NCBI RefSeq assembly: GCF_000013345.1
Contig: NC_007777.1
Span: 1,736,001 to 1,800,000 of the forward strand
From: Frankia casuarinae
GTDB lineage: Bacteria; Actinomycetota; Actinomycetes; Frankiales; Frankiaceae
Length of the DNA stretch: 64,000 nucleotides
Direction: 5' to 3'
In this document: piece after piece, positions 44,638 to 53,642 of the stretch
Numbering within the stretch: position 1 is the first letter of the stretch
Layout: every line of letters starts with the position of its first letter
Translations under genes and position numbers: made by a program
The notes under the pieces: model-generated
Seen by the model: the letters and a program-made list of their open reading frames with translations, nothing else
What the model was told of the DNA's origin: nothing
Database searches by the model: none

Positions 44638-45477
44638 GTGCGATGGGGTAGGGGCGACGTGGCGACCACCACGGTCGCGGCGAGGATCGCGACGCTTCTG
44701 ACGGAGCAGGCCGGCGGCGGGGCGCTCACGGATCCGCGGCTCGCCGCGGCGGCCAGCCGTTCCTGGACGCTGACGGAGACGATCGACTCCGCCGGGTCCG
44801 TTACCTGTCGGGTGACCACGGCCGTCGTCGCGGCCGTTGTCGCGGGCGCCACCGCGACGGCCTCCGAGGTCCCCGTGGTGACGGGACCGCAGCCGGATCC
44901 GACCCTGTCGTACGAGCAGCTCGTTCGCTACCGTGACGCCCTGCTCGCCGCGGATTTCGCCGTTCAGGAGGTCTTCGAGGACTGGCGGACGGTCGCTCTC
45001 GACGTGCGGGTCGCGGAGGAGGCGGAGGATGCCGCTCTGGCCGACCTGCCCGAGGCGACCGGTGAGGCTGTCGAGACCGGTGAGGCCGCCTTCTCGACCG
45101 CCGTGGACTCGCAGCCGGCCGTGGACTCGCAGCCGGCCGTGGACTCGCAGCCGGCCGTGGACTCGCAGCCGGCCGTGGACTCGCAGCCCGCGCAGGTCGC
45201 CTCGACAACCGGGGAACAGCCCGTCAGGCCCGCAGCGGAGGCGGAGGCCGAGGACGCGCCGGTCGTGACGGGTAGCCGGAAGCGGCCCGGCCGGAGGTCG
45301 GCCGACGCAGGCCGTCCGCGAGCCCGGCGCGGTCTGTTGCGACGTCGTGTTCCCGCCGGGAAAGCCGTGGCCGTGGCATCCGCGGCCGACACGGGCGGCT
45401 GCGACGACGCCGCCGCGGCCGAGGCTGCCGACTCCACCACCCCCGACTCCATCGTCGGCGGGTCGTCGGCGTCCTGA
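44638..45477 (+). CDS. protein of unknown function with VDSQPA repeats
   Basis: The 279-residue protein is not recognised. The first 60 residues look folded (VATTTVAARIATLLTEQ...), then a hydrophobic Ala/Val stretch (VTTAVVAAVVAGATATA, about 60-76), then a helical acidic part (YEQLVRYRDALLAADFAVQEVFEDW), five copies of VDSQPA (18-bp units, 45103-45192) and a basic C-terminal part. GTG 44638 follows GGAAAGGA with nine bases between. Probably genus-specific. Confidence 0.5.
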   Translation: MRWGRGDVATTTVAARIATLLTEQAGGGALTDPRLAAAASRSWTLTETIDSAGSVTCRVTTAVVAAVVAGATATASEVPVVTGPQPDPTLSYEQLVRYRDALLAADFAVQEVFEDWRTVALDVRVAEEAEDAALADLPEATGEAVETGEAAFSTAVDSQPAVDSQPAVDSQPAVDSQPAVDSQPAQVASTTGEQPVRPAAEAEAEDAPVVTGSRKRPGRRSADAGRPRARRGLLRRRVPAGKAVAVASAADTGGCDDAAAAEAADSTTPDSIVGGSSAS

Positions 45478-45661
45478 TGCCGGACCGCTGGGGTGCCTGA
45501 CCGCCGGGCGGGCCTTCGCGGCTTCGGGACTACTCGACGGTCGTGACGGTCGCCGCCGTGGCGGCCGTTGTCGTCGTGGCGGCTTCCGCCGTCGCGGCGT
45601 CCACGTCCGGCAGGTGCCGGCGGGATGCCACGACGGTCAGGCCGCGGAAGATCGGGATCGC

Positions 45662-46528
45662 TCAGTAGGGGCGGCGGTGGCGGGCCGACGAGTTCCCCGT
45701 GCCGCGAATCCAGCCGTGTTGGGGCACCCGGAGCGGCGTCCCGGGGCCGGCGGCTCGCAGCCGGCTGATGAACGGCGTGACGAGCAACGCGCCGACCGCG
45801 AAGCCGACTACATGTGCTCCGTACGCCACGGTACCGCCGTCGGCGACGCCGAATCCGGTGAAGTAGATGTACTGCAACGCGAACCAGAAACCGAGGACGA
45901 TCCAGGCCGGCAGCCAGAACGGCAGAAAGAACAGGACGGAGACCAGGCCGATGACGCGGGCCCGTGGGAAGAGCACCAGATAGGCCCCCAACACGCCGGC
46001 GACCGCGCCGGAGGCGCCGATCAGGGTGTTCGTCGACCCACCCTCCAACAAGGCGAAGCCGTACCCGGCGGCGTATCCGCAGACCAGGTAGAACAGCGGG
46101 TAGAGCAGCCTGCCCATGCGATCTTCAATGTTGTTGCCGAAGACCCCGAGGAACAGCATGTTGCCGATCAGATGAAGCCAGCTTCCATGCAGGAACATCG
46201 AGGTCAGCACCGACAGCACCGGGATCTTGTCGAAGCTGGGCGGTGATTCCACGATGCATCCCGGGTTGCCGGCCGCATCCACCCCGATCCGGCCGGAGTT
46301 CGCGGCGGTGAGCTGCGCATTGTGCACCAGTTCCCACGGGATCGCACCCCACTCCTGAAAGAACCGCTGCTGCTCACAGATGTTCTGTGCCGCCGACGTC
46401 TCCGTGCCGGCGACCGAGCTGACCACCGGTTCGAAGAAAACGAAGATCACCACGTTCGCCGCGATGAGCAGCCAGGTCACGACCGGGCGGCGGCGCAGGG
46501 GATTGATGTCGTGAATCGGGATGACCAC
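45662..46528 (-). CDS. rhomboid intramembrane serine protease
   Basis: The 288-residue protein has six or seven hydrophobic segments and the rhomboid signature: HGSWLHLIGNMLFL (oxyanion Asn), GASGAVAG (catalytic Ser173) and AYGAHVVGF (catalytic His239). It cuts transmembrane substrates within the membrane. A long loop of about 60 residues follows the first helix and contains Cys residues. GTG 46528 is chosen because AGGA precedes it at normal spacing; a TTG ten codons upstream is the alternative. Confidence 0.9.
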   Translation of the reverse strand: MVIPIHDINPLRRRPVVTWLLIAANVVIFVFFEPVVSSVAGTETSAAQNICEQQRFFQEWGAIPWELVHNAQLTAANSGRIGVDAAGNPGCIVESPPSFDKIPVLSVLTSMFLHGSWLHLIGNMLFLGVFGNNIEDRMGRLLYPLFYLVCGYAAGYGFALLEGGSTNTLIGASGAVAGVLGAYLVLFPRARVIGLVSVLFFLPFWLPAWIVLGFWFALQYIYFTGFGVADGGTVAYGAHVVGFAVGALLVTPFISRLRAAGPGTPLRVPQHGWIRGTGNSSARHRRPY

Positions 46529-46739
46529 ACTGACATCCTGCCCGATGCGCCTGGGCAACTACTCCTACCTGGCACTCCTGGCCGACGATCAGCCAGGGGT
46601 CGTCGGCCTCTGCCTCCGCCGCGAAGATCACACCGGGGCGATGCCGCCGCTGGGAAACTTGGCCTCACCCTGGCCGAGGGGCCGGTCGACCGAGACGGCG
46701 AACCATGGAAGGCGAACCATCCGCACTACCTCACTTCAC

Positions 46740-47112
46740 AGTTCCTGGCATCCTCGCGATACCGCGTGGGCTGGAAGGCAATCCGTACGAGGACGAGGGT
46801 GTCAACCAGCTGGAGCACGCGCCAGACCGCCGAGCAAGCACGGCGGTCTGGCGCGGATGCCGATGTCGTCGCTGCGGCGCTTCTGCACGACATCGGTCGT
46901 GCCCCTGGCGTCGTCGCCGCCGACGTCACCTTCGACGATGTCATCATGATGCGCGTCCACTTGACCAATAGCGCCCATCTCGAGGAGTTCAACACGCTCT
47001 ATGCGACCTGGGTCAAGGACCCCTCCCGGCCCGGACCACCGTGTGCGTCGACCTGCCCCGTGACTTCCTCGTCCTCGTCGACGCGCTCGCCGTCCTCGAC
47101 GCCGCCGACTGA
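46740..47112 (+). pseudogene. fused remnant of HD-domain hydrolase and RidA protein
   Basis: Pieces of two families are readable in shifting frames. From about 46775, GNPYEDEGVNQLEHA continues after a frameshift near 46817 as QTAEQARRSGADADVVAAALLHDIGRAP, the HD motif of PhnZ-like phosphohydrolases. Directly after, VTFDDVIMMRVHLTNSAHLEEFNTLYATWVKDP and, after a second frameshift near 47020-47028, PARTTVCVDLPRDFLVLVDALAV ending in TGA 47110-47112, is the C-terminal half of a RidA/YjgF protein. The remnant looks like a deletion fusion of two once adjacent genes, later frameshifted. Confidence 0.65.
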
Positions 47113-47294
47113 GTGGGGGTAGCCGCGAGTTGGACTCCTGTCGGCTTGGGGTTCGAGGGCAGGACGGGCGGGTGACGAGCTCGGGCGGGTGACGCAGGGG
47201 TGTGAGACCGCAGTTGTGTGAGACGCACGACGATCGGCCCGGGCCAGCGCCACCCAGGCCACCGCCGTCGACCGGGGTGGGCGAGAGTGGGGAG

Positions 47295-48644
47295 GTGACC
47301 CCTCGTTCGACGATCGCCGTCCCGCCGCCCGCGCTCACCCCCCGGCCCCAGACCCCGGTGGCGGACGTGGGCGACCTCGTCGCCCGCGATCGGCGGGTGG
47401 TCTGGCATCCGTATGCTTCGGTGTCCGGCTCCACGCCGCTCTTCCCGGTCGCATCCGCCGCGGGGACCCGGCTGACGTTGACCGACGGCCGGGAATTGAT
47501 CGACGGGATGTCGTCGTGGTGGGCGGCGATTCACGGCTACCGGCATCCCGTGCTCGACGAGGCGGTGCGCGGGCAGCTCGAGACGATGTCCCATGTGATG
47601 TTCGGCGGTCTGACCCATGAGCCGGCGGTGGCCCTCGCCGAGACCCTCGTGGCGATCACGCCGGATCCGTTGCGGCGGGTATTCCCGTGCGATTCGGGTT
47701 CCGTCGCCGTCGAGGTCGCGATCAAGATGGCGCTGCAGTACTGGACCGGGCGGGGCCGGCCGGGCCGGACGCGCCTGCTCACCATCCGACGCGGCTACCA
47801 CGGCGACACCTCGGGCGCGATGGCGGTCTGTGATCCGGACGCGGGCATGCATCACCTGTTCAGCCACCTGCTGCCCCGCCATCTGTTCGCCTCCGCCCCG
47901 GCCTGCGCCTTCGACGAGCCGTGTGAGGACGCTCACGTCGCCGAGATCGAGGGGCTGTTGGCCGGGCACGCCGACGAGATCGCGGCGGTCATCTGCGAGC
48001 CGGTTGTGCAGGGCACCGGAGCCATGCGGTGGTATGCGCCGGGCTGGCTGGCGCGGCTGCGCGAGCTGTGCGACCACTACGGGGTGCTGCTGATCGCCGA
48101 CGAGATCGCGGTCGGGTTCGGCCGCTCGGGCGAGCTGTTCGGCTGCGACCATGCCGGCATCAGCCCCGACATCATGTGCGTGGGCAAGGCGATGACCGGT
48201 GGATACCTGTCCATGGCCGCGACGCTGTGCACCGACGAGGTCGCGGCGGGCGTCTGCGACTCGCCGGCCGGCGTGTTCATGCACGGCCCCACGTTCATGG
48301 GCAACCCCCTGGCGAGCGCGGTCGCGAACGCCAGCATCGACCTGCTCCTCTCCTCGCCCTGGCAGGCTCGGGTGCGCGAGATCTCCGCCGGGCTCGCCGC
48401 CGGGCTCGCCCCGGCCGCCGACCTGCCCGGGGTCGCCGACGTGCGGGTACTCGGCGCCATCGGAGTGATCGAGACGCGGGAGCCCGTCGACATGACCGTG
48501 ATCCAGCCGCTGTTGGTGGATCTCGGGGTCTGGGTCCGCCCGTTCGGACGGTTGGTCTACACGATGCCGCCGTTCATCATCTCCCCCGCCGACGTGGCCA
48601 CCCTGGCCGCCGCGATGGTCGAGGCGGTCGCCCGTACCATCTGA
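47295..48644 (+). CDS. bioA: adenosylmethionine-8-amino-7-oxononanoate aminotransferase
   Basis: The 449-residue protein is a class III aminotransferase with DRRVVWHPYASVSG, DGMSSWWAAIHGYRHPVLD and the PLP lysine in GKAMTGGYLSMAATL, all typical of BioA, which makes 7,8-diaminopelargonate in biotin synthesis. No other bio gene is in the window, so the pathway is split. The start is uncertain: GTG 47295 lies just before the conserved part, while GTG 47202 would add a Pro-rich 31-residue extension; neither has a well-spaced ribosome site. Confidence 0.9.
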   Translation: MTPRSTIAVPPPALTPRPQTPVADVGDLVARDRRVVWHPYASVSGSTPLFPVASAAGTRLTLTDGRELIDGMSSWWAAIHGYRHPVLDEAVRGQLETMSHVMFGGLTHEPAVALAETLVAITPDPLRRVFPCDSGSVAVEVAIKMALQYWTGRGRPGRTRLLTIRRGYHGDTSGAMAVCDPDAGMHHLFSHLLPRHLFASAPACAFDEPCEDAHVAEIEGLLAGHADEIAAVICEPVVQGTGAMRWYAPGWLARLRELCDHYGVLLIADEIAVGFGRSGELFGCDHAGISPDIMCVGKAMTGGYLSMAATLCTDEVAAGVCDSPAGVFMHGPTFMGNPLASAVANASIDLLLSSPWQARVREISAGLAAGLAPAADLPGVADVRVLGAIGVIETREPVDMTVIQPLLVDLGVWVRPFGRLVYTMPPFIISPADVATLAAAMVEAVARTI

Positions 48645-49121
48645 TCGCCGCGTCACCGGTTCGTCCGCGTCACCGACGCGTCGGTCCCTACGCCGCCGCC
48701 AGGTGTCAGGAGCGGACGGCGGGCATCGAGCTGGTCCCTCGGCGATCCCTCCCTCGGCCGTCCTTGGTCTCCGGGCGGCGGACGTGCCGTTTCCCGGGCG
48801 TGTCGGATGTGGTCTCTCGGCGGTGTCCCGCAGCCGACGCGACCGGGCGGCCCGTCGTGACGCCTCCTTCGGCCCGGCATTCGTCGTCGCAGGTCAGGTG
48901 CCATTTCCTGGGCAACTATCGCGCGCATGCCGGGGAGAAAACACGGCTCGGCGACGCCGCGAACGGCTAAGAACCGGCATTCGGACGGTTGCGAATTGGC
49001 GAAGCGCCTTCGTACTCTTCGTTCTCGAAGATTCACCGTAAGTAGCAGCGACCAGGTTGGATTCACCGGGCGGTTCCGGCCGGGTACGGCCGTGGACAAG
49101 AACGAGGAAGGCCATCCACCA
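48645..49121. other. intergenic region upstream of diguanylate cyclase
   Basis: No gene is supported in either strand. The short open frames here have no recognisable product. The last part (GAGGAAGG, 49104-49111) is the ribosome site of the GGDEF gene. Confidence 0.5.
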
Positions 49122-50780
49122 ATGCCGTTACGCATACGACTGGCGCGGGGCGCGGGTTCCGTTCTGGTGGGCACTCTTCGGCGTGGCTGGCGGCGAGTCC
49201 GCGGGGTGACCACGCGGGGAGCGGGCACGACTGCCCGGACCGGTCGCGGGGCGGCACGAGGCGAAGCGTCCGCCCCACCCGCGAGCGCCGAACCCGTCGG
49301 CCCCTGGATGATCGGCCCTCCGCCGTTGGGCCCTTATCTGGCCGGCCCTTATCTGGCCGGCCCACGCCTGGCCGGCGCCCACGTCACGGAACCTCGCCTG
49401 GCCGTGCTGCGCCTGCTCGGCCACGGCTGGATGCTGTGGCGCGCGCCCGGGGGGTTGATGCGGCGGGGGTTAATCGTAGTCTTCTGCTGGCTGAGCATGG
49501 CCGGGTTCGCGGCGGCGGGTCTGCGTCCGCGATGGACCGACCTCGCGGCCTTCGCCACCTTCGTTGTTCTCGGGGCGCTGGCCGTGGTGGCGTCCGGACG
49601 GCTGGGTGAGGATCTGACCGTTCCCGGGGCCCGACGTCATGACCTGCTGTCCACCTGGACGGTGGCGGCGGCGGTCCTGCTGCCGCCGTTCTACCCGGCG
49701 GTTGTCAGCCTGCCGCTGTGCTGGCTCGCCGGCCGTCGTGATCCAGTACAGCCGCCGCATCTGCGCGTGTTCCACGCCGCGGCGTTGGGCATCGCGGGCT
49801 TCTGTGCCTCCAGCGTCCATCTGCTGCTTAGCCCCGATCGAGGGCCGTTCACCGTCGACAACCTCGTCGGGTCCGGCGTCGCGGTGCTGGCCTTCCTCGC
49901 CGCGGTTGCGGTTTACCCGGTTGTGGCGAGGCTGACCGTGACGGGGATGAGGCTGACCGTGATGGGGATGGCGACGTCCGATGGTCGGGAGAGCCTCGAT
50001 TCGTGCTCCGGTGTGGCGGCCGGTCCAGCCCGGCCGGGCTGGCCGGACCGGCCGGACCGGACCGGGGTCGTCCCGTCACCTGTCATCCCCGCCCGGACCC
50101 CGCTCCGGCATGCGTGCCGCGACCTCGTGCCCGCGCAGGCCGCCGAGATCTGCTCGTCGATCGTGGTCGCGGTGCTGTGGGCGGCGAACCCGTTGCTCAT
50201 GCTGGCGATCACACCCCCCGTCCTGTTGCTGCAACGCAGCCTGTTGCACGCCGAGCTCCTGCATGCCGCGCGGTCCGACGCGAAGACCCGGCTGGCCAAC
50301 CCGGCGTACTGGCGCCAGGTCGCGGAACGCGAGATCAACCGGGCCTGCCAGGTGGGGCGTCCACTGTCGGTGCTCCTGGTCGACATCGACCACTTCAAGC
50401 GGGTCAATGACAGGTTTGGTCATCTCATCGGGGACGTCATTCTGATCGCGGTGGCGGACGCGCTGCGGGCGGCGACCCGCCCCCGGGATCTCGTCGGACG
50501 GTTCGGGGGCGAGGAGTTCGTGGTGCTGCTCACCGAGGTCGAGCTGGAGAACGCGGCCGATGTCGCGGAACGGATCCGCCGCCAAGTCGCCGGAACCCAC
50601 TGCCGGCTGGAGGGCCGGCCTCCCCTGTCGGTGACCGTGTCCGTGGGAGTCGCGACACATCACGGCCCCCGCGGCGACCTCGCCGGCCTCATCGCCCGTG
50701 CGGACTCCGCGCTCTACCGGGCCAAGGCCGATGGTCGTAACCGGGTACGGCTCGCCGGGCCGGTCTACAGCTCCGTCTGA
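49122..50780 (+). CDS. membrane diguanylate cyclase (GGDEF)
   Basis: The 552-residue protein has a basic, Ala-rich N-terminus with LAGP repeats, about six to eight hydrophobic helices (about 110-385) and a C-terminal GGDEF domain (about 390-545). The active site is intact, GGEEF, with the inhibitory I-site RPRD five residues before it, and DIDHFKRVNDRFGH for GTP and metal binding. It should make cyclic di-GMP and be product-inhibited. ATG 49122 follows GAGGAAGG; GTG 49092 is an in-frame alternative. Confidence 0.88.
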   Translation: MPLRIRLARGAGSVLVGTLRRGWRRVRGVTTRGAGTTARTGRGAARGEASAPPASAEPVGPWMIGPPPLGPYLAGPYLAGPRLAGAHVTEPRLAVLRLLGHGWMLWRAPGGLMRRGLIVVFCWLSMAGFAAAGLRPRWTDLAAFATFVVLGALAVVASGRLGEDLTVPGARRHDLLSTWTVAAAVLLPPFYPAVVSLPLCWLAGRRDPVQPPHLRVFHAAALGIAGFCASSVHLLLSPDRGPFTVDNLVGSGVAVLAFLAAVAVYPVVARLTVTGMRLTVMGMATSDGRESLDSCSGVAAGPARPGWPDRPDRTGVVPSPVIPARTPLRHACRDLVPAQAAEICSSIVVAVLWAANPLLMLAITPPVLLLQRSLLHAELLHAARSDAKTRLANPAYWRQVAEREINRACQVGRPLSVLLVDIDHFKRVNDRFGHLIGDVILIAVADALRAATRPRDLVGRFGGEEFVVLLTEVELENAADVAERIRRQVAGTHCRLEGRPPLSVTVSVGVATHHGPRGDLAGLIARADSALYRAKADGRNRVRLAGPVYSSV

Positions 50781-50841
50781 GGCCGCTGCGGGCTCCGCTG
50801 AGGCGGCGGGCCCCGCTGATGCCAGGTGGCCGGTGTGCCGA

Positions 50842-51672
50842 TCAGGCGGCGCGCGCCGCCCGGATCGTGTTGCGCAGCAGGAGCATCGTGGTGACCGGTC
50901 CCACGCCGCCCGGCACCGGGGTGAGGGCGCCCGCCACGGACGAGACGGCCGCGGCGTCCACGTCACCGACCTGCCCGGTCTCGGTCACGACGGTGCCGAC
51001 GTCGATGACGGCCGCACCCGGGCGGACGAAGCCGGCGCCGACGAGGCGGGGATGGCCGGTGGCGGACACGATGATGTCGGCCTCGTGGGCGATGCTCACC
51101 AGTCCCTTGGTCCGGGAGTGGCAGATCGTCACGGTCGCGTCCTCGGCGAGCAACAGCAGCGAGACCGGCTTGCCGACCACTGGGCCGCGGCCGATCACGC
51201 ATACCCGGGCGCCGGACATCGGGATGCGGGCCCGGGTGAGGATCTCCACCACCGCGGCGGCGGTGGCCGGCGCGAAGCTCGGCAGACCCAGCGCGAGCCG
51301 GCCGAGACTGCTCGGGTTCATCCCGTCGACGTCCTTGGCCGTCGGAATGTGCTCGCCGACCTCGCGGGAGGTCAGCCCGCCTGGCAGCGGCGTCTGGACG
51401 ATGATCCCGTGCACGGTCGGATCGGCGGCGACGGTGTCGATCGTGTCGAGGATCGCCGCCGGCTCGCCCTTCGGCTCATGCAGCACACAGTGCACGCCGA
51501 CCTTGCCCGCGGTCCGTTCGATGATCTCGGCATAGGAATACGCGGCCGGATCCGCGGTCGGCAGGACCACAGCCAGGGTCGGCGTGACTCCCGCCGCAGC
51601 CAGCCTCTCGGCCTCGTCGACCACGTACCTGCCGATCTCGGCGGCCATCGACCGCCCGTCGAGCATCCTCAT
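50842..51672 (-). CDS. folD: FolD-family methylenetetrahydrofolate dehydrogenase lacking the catalytic Lys
   Basis: The 276-residue protein is full length for FolD, with [12 protein letters not shown] (Gln), KDVDGMN, the NADP site GRGPVVGKP and the C-terminal [10 protein letters not shown]. FolD interconverts methylene-, methenyl- and formyl-tetrahydrofolate. In the segment [16 protein letters not shown] the position of the catalytic lysine (YVxSK in E. coli) is Ile51, with no gap needed; the nearby second Lys is Arg53. Cyclohydrolase activity may therefore be lost. ATG 51672 is chosen by homology. Confidence 0.85.
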   Translation of the reverse strand: MRMLDGRSMAAEIGRYVVDEAERLAAAGVTPTLAVVLPTADPAAYSYAEIIERTAGKVGVHCVLHEPKGEPAAILDTIDTVAADPTVHGIIVQTPLPGGLTSREVGEHIPTAKDVDGMNPSSLGRLALGLPSFAPATAAAVVEILTRARIPMSGARVCVIGRGPVVGKPVSLLLLAEDATVTICHSRTKGLVSIAHEADIIVSATGHPRLVGAGFVRPGAAVIDVGTVVTETGQVGDVDAAAVSSVAGALTPVPGGVGPVTTMLLLRNTIRAARAA

Positions 51673-52753
51673 GTGCCGTTCCGATCCTCGTCGTTCTCGT
51701 GGTCTGGCTCCCGTGGCCCTGCGGTCCTGATGGTCCTCCGGGCCGTTCCGCACGTCCGGGCCGTTCCGCACGGACAAGTCACCGCTGTCCGCAGGCCTTT
51801 CCCGCACTCGCGCGGGTTATGCCGTCCTGGCCCACCACGCCAAACCTGGGGAAGGCCCGGGATGCGCCGGCGCAGCGAGCGAGCGGCGGCGGGCACGGTT
51901 GTACCGTAGCAAGGCGGGTGGGCAGCTAACCTGCGCGGGGGAGCACGCCAGGGCGGCTCGGTGCGCTCGGTTCCAGGCCGCTCGGTTCCAGAACGCTCGG
52001 TTCCAGACCGGTCGGTTCTCGTGCCTCGGATTTTCGGAATAACGGATCCTCCCTGGGAAATCCTTCCGGAAGAGGCCCGCCCCTGTGTGGTGGTGCAGCC
52101 GAGGTGGGCGATTGCCGAGCGGAAATCCGTGTATTACTAGATATAATCTTCCCGGTTCGGGGTGATGGTGGCAGGTGGTGCGGTCCGGCGGAGTGGGCTG
52201 GCCGGTCGTCGACGTTCGCGATCGTTCGAGTCGGCCGCCGCTCGCGGCACGTAGCGGCCCGCTCCTCGCTGTGACATCTACGGACGGCCGGAGCGACGCA
52301 CCTGAAACGACGCACCTGAAACGACGCACCTGAAACGACGCACCTGAAACGACGCACCTGAAACGACGCACCTGAAACGACGCACCTGAAACGACGCACC
52401 TGAAACGACGCACCTGAAACGACGCACCTGGCCGGAAGCGTCCGGTGCCCGCTACGCCGCATCCCGAGCCACCCGCCACACTGGCTGTACTCAGGAACTC
52501 CGGCCGGCTTGCCGGATGTAGCGATATGAATGCGACATTCGTCCTGCTGCGATGAGTCCACGGAACTTGATGTCAGGTGGGTAGCGAGGGTATATCATTC
52601 ACCATTTTCCCGAGTTTATTGTCCTGCTTCTCTTCTCGGCTACCATGGAGACGTCCCGTCCTTGACCACGACGTGGAGTATCGAGATGAAGTCATCCGCC
52701 CGCACGACCATCCGTGCGATTCTTCTGGTTTCATTCCTGGCCGCCGGCTCTCC
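51673..52753. other. 1.1-kb intergenic region with minisatellite
   Basis: No gene is supported. The region contains the 14-bp x10 minisatellite, an AT-richer stretch (52010-52160), and before hicA a lower-GC segment (52560-52700) that likely holds the hicAB promoter. A short frame (52686-52757) encodes a hydrophobic 23-residue peptide but has no other support. Confidence 0.5.
52294..52430. repeat. minisatellite: CGACGCACCTGAAA, ten copies
   Basis: Ten copies of a 14-bp unit start at 52294 and recur every 14 bases to 52420; the last is cut after CGACGCACCTG. Copies appear identical. The unit is not palindromic, and 14 is not a multiple of three, so coding through it is unlikely. Identity between copies suggests recent slippage expansion. 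Confidence 0.9.
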
Positions 52754-52990
52754 GTGACCGGGGAGTTTCCCTCGTTGAAGGCACGTCAGCTTCTGCGAGT
52801 GCCTGGACGATTGGGATATCGAGTGACAAAACAGGACGATTCAGCTCACCGATGGCTGGAGGCGGACGGACGTCCACGACTTCGTCTTGCTTTTCATGAC
52901 CGGATCACCATCGGGCCGGGGGTCGTCCGGCAGATACTGGTCAAGCAGGTGGGGCTGACGGTCGAGGAGGCGTTTGGAGGTGATCGATAG
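52754..52990 (+). CDS. hicA: HicA-type mRNA interferase toxin
   Basis: The 78-residue protein matches the HicA/YcfA fold: PSLKARQLLRVPGRLGYRVTKQDDSAHRWLEADGRPRLRLAFHDR, with the catalytic His in SAHRWL (residue about 30). It also has the C-terminal GVVRQILVKQVGLTVEEAF motif. HicA cuts mRNA and is neutralised by HicB. GTG 52754 has no clear ribosome site. It overlaps the antitoxin start by one base (TAGTG). Confidence 0.8.
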   Translation: MTGEFPSLKARQLLRVPGRLGYRVTKQDDSAHRWLEADGRPRLRLAFHDRITIGPGVVRQILVKQVGLTVEEAFGGDR

Positions 52991-53559
52991 TGTCTAAGGT
53001 GGTATCGGTGCTGGTTCGCCGGGACGGCCCCTGCTGGTCGGCCTGGTCGCCGCAGTGTCCTGGTCTGGTGGCCGCCGAGACGACCGCCGAGGAGATGCGT
53101 GCCGCGTTGCCGGACCTGATCGCCTGGTACTTCGACGGGGACCCCGACGTCAACCTCCGGATCCACCTTGAGCTGGAGGTGCGCGGTGTCATCGTCCGGA
53201 TCGCGCAGGATGCCGACGCCTGGGAACGGCAGCTGGTCGCCGAGCGTCTGGGCGCGGCCTTGGGCATGGACAGTCAGGCGGAACAACTGCGCGCCGTGCG
53301 GGCGAACGCCGCGGGCGAGGTGGTGTATGTCTGTGCGCTGCCGTCGGACCAGATCTCCTGGCTGACCGGGCAGATGGACGACGAGGACGATGCGGTCGTC
53401 GTCGCGCTTCCGGCGACGGAGAGCGAACTGTGGACCTTGCAGTTTGACGCGCTCCGGCGGCGAGGTGAAAAAGCGCCGGGTGCCGGCTACCGGCCGGAGG
53501 CAACCTTTGATGAGATCATGGCGACGTTCGCCGGGCCACGCCTCCAGCTCAGCGCATGA
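52990..53559 (+). CDS. hicB: HicB-family antitoxin, long form
   Basis: The 189-residue protein has an N-terminal HicB-like fold (VVSVLVRRDGPCWSAWSPQCPGLVAAETTAEEMRAALPDLIAWYFD; residues about 3-48, and an ELEVRG strand) and a longer C-terminal part without a recognisable DNA-binding motif. HicB binds HicA and represses the operon. The gene begins at GTG 52990 inside the hicA stop. At 189 residues it is longer than classic HicB. Confidence 0.7.
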   Translation: MSKVVSVLVRRDGPCWSAWSPQCPGLVAAETTAEEMRAALPDLIAWYFDGDPDVNLRIHLELEVRGVIVRIAQDADAWERQLVAERLGAALGMDSQAEQLRAVRANAAGEVVYVCALPSDQISWLTGQMDDEDDAVVVALPATESELWTLQFDALRRRGEKAPGAGYRPEATFDEIMATFAGPRLQLSA

Positions 53560-53642
53560 CAGCCCGGCCCCGCGCCGGTCGGCCCCCGCCGGTGAGCGCC
53601 CGCGTGACGGCGGGAATCTCCGCCCTTCGGGCGAAGAGGATG

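Noticed and set aside
45481-45661. short hydrophobic frame (Val/Ala-rich) before the rhomboid gene
   Set aside because: Its only feature is an Ala/Val run, which GC-rich DNA produces easily; no start or ribosome site.
46550-46740. frame with LGNYSYLALLADDQPGVVGL upstream of the HD/RidA remnant
   Set aside because: Looks protein-like but matches no family I can name and overlaps the 5' end of the rhomboid gene region; not annotated.
47013-48656. 547-residue open frame on the minus strand
   Set aside because: Antisense to bioA; low-complexity translation.
52294-52430. 14-bp repeats as a CRISPR array or plasmid iterons
   Set aside because: There are no spacers between units, and no rep, par or cas gene is adjacent; it is a simple tandem repeat.
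52686-52757. 23-residue hydrophobic peptide upstream of hicA
   Set aside because: Might be a small toxin or leader, but it has only an ATG and hydrophobic run as support.
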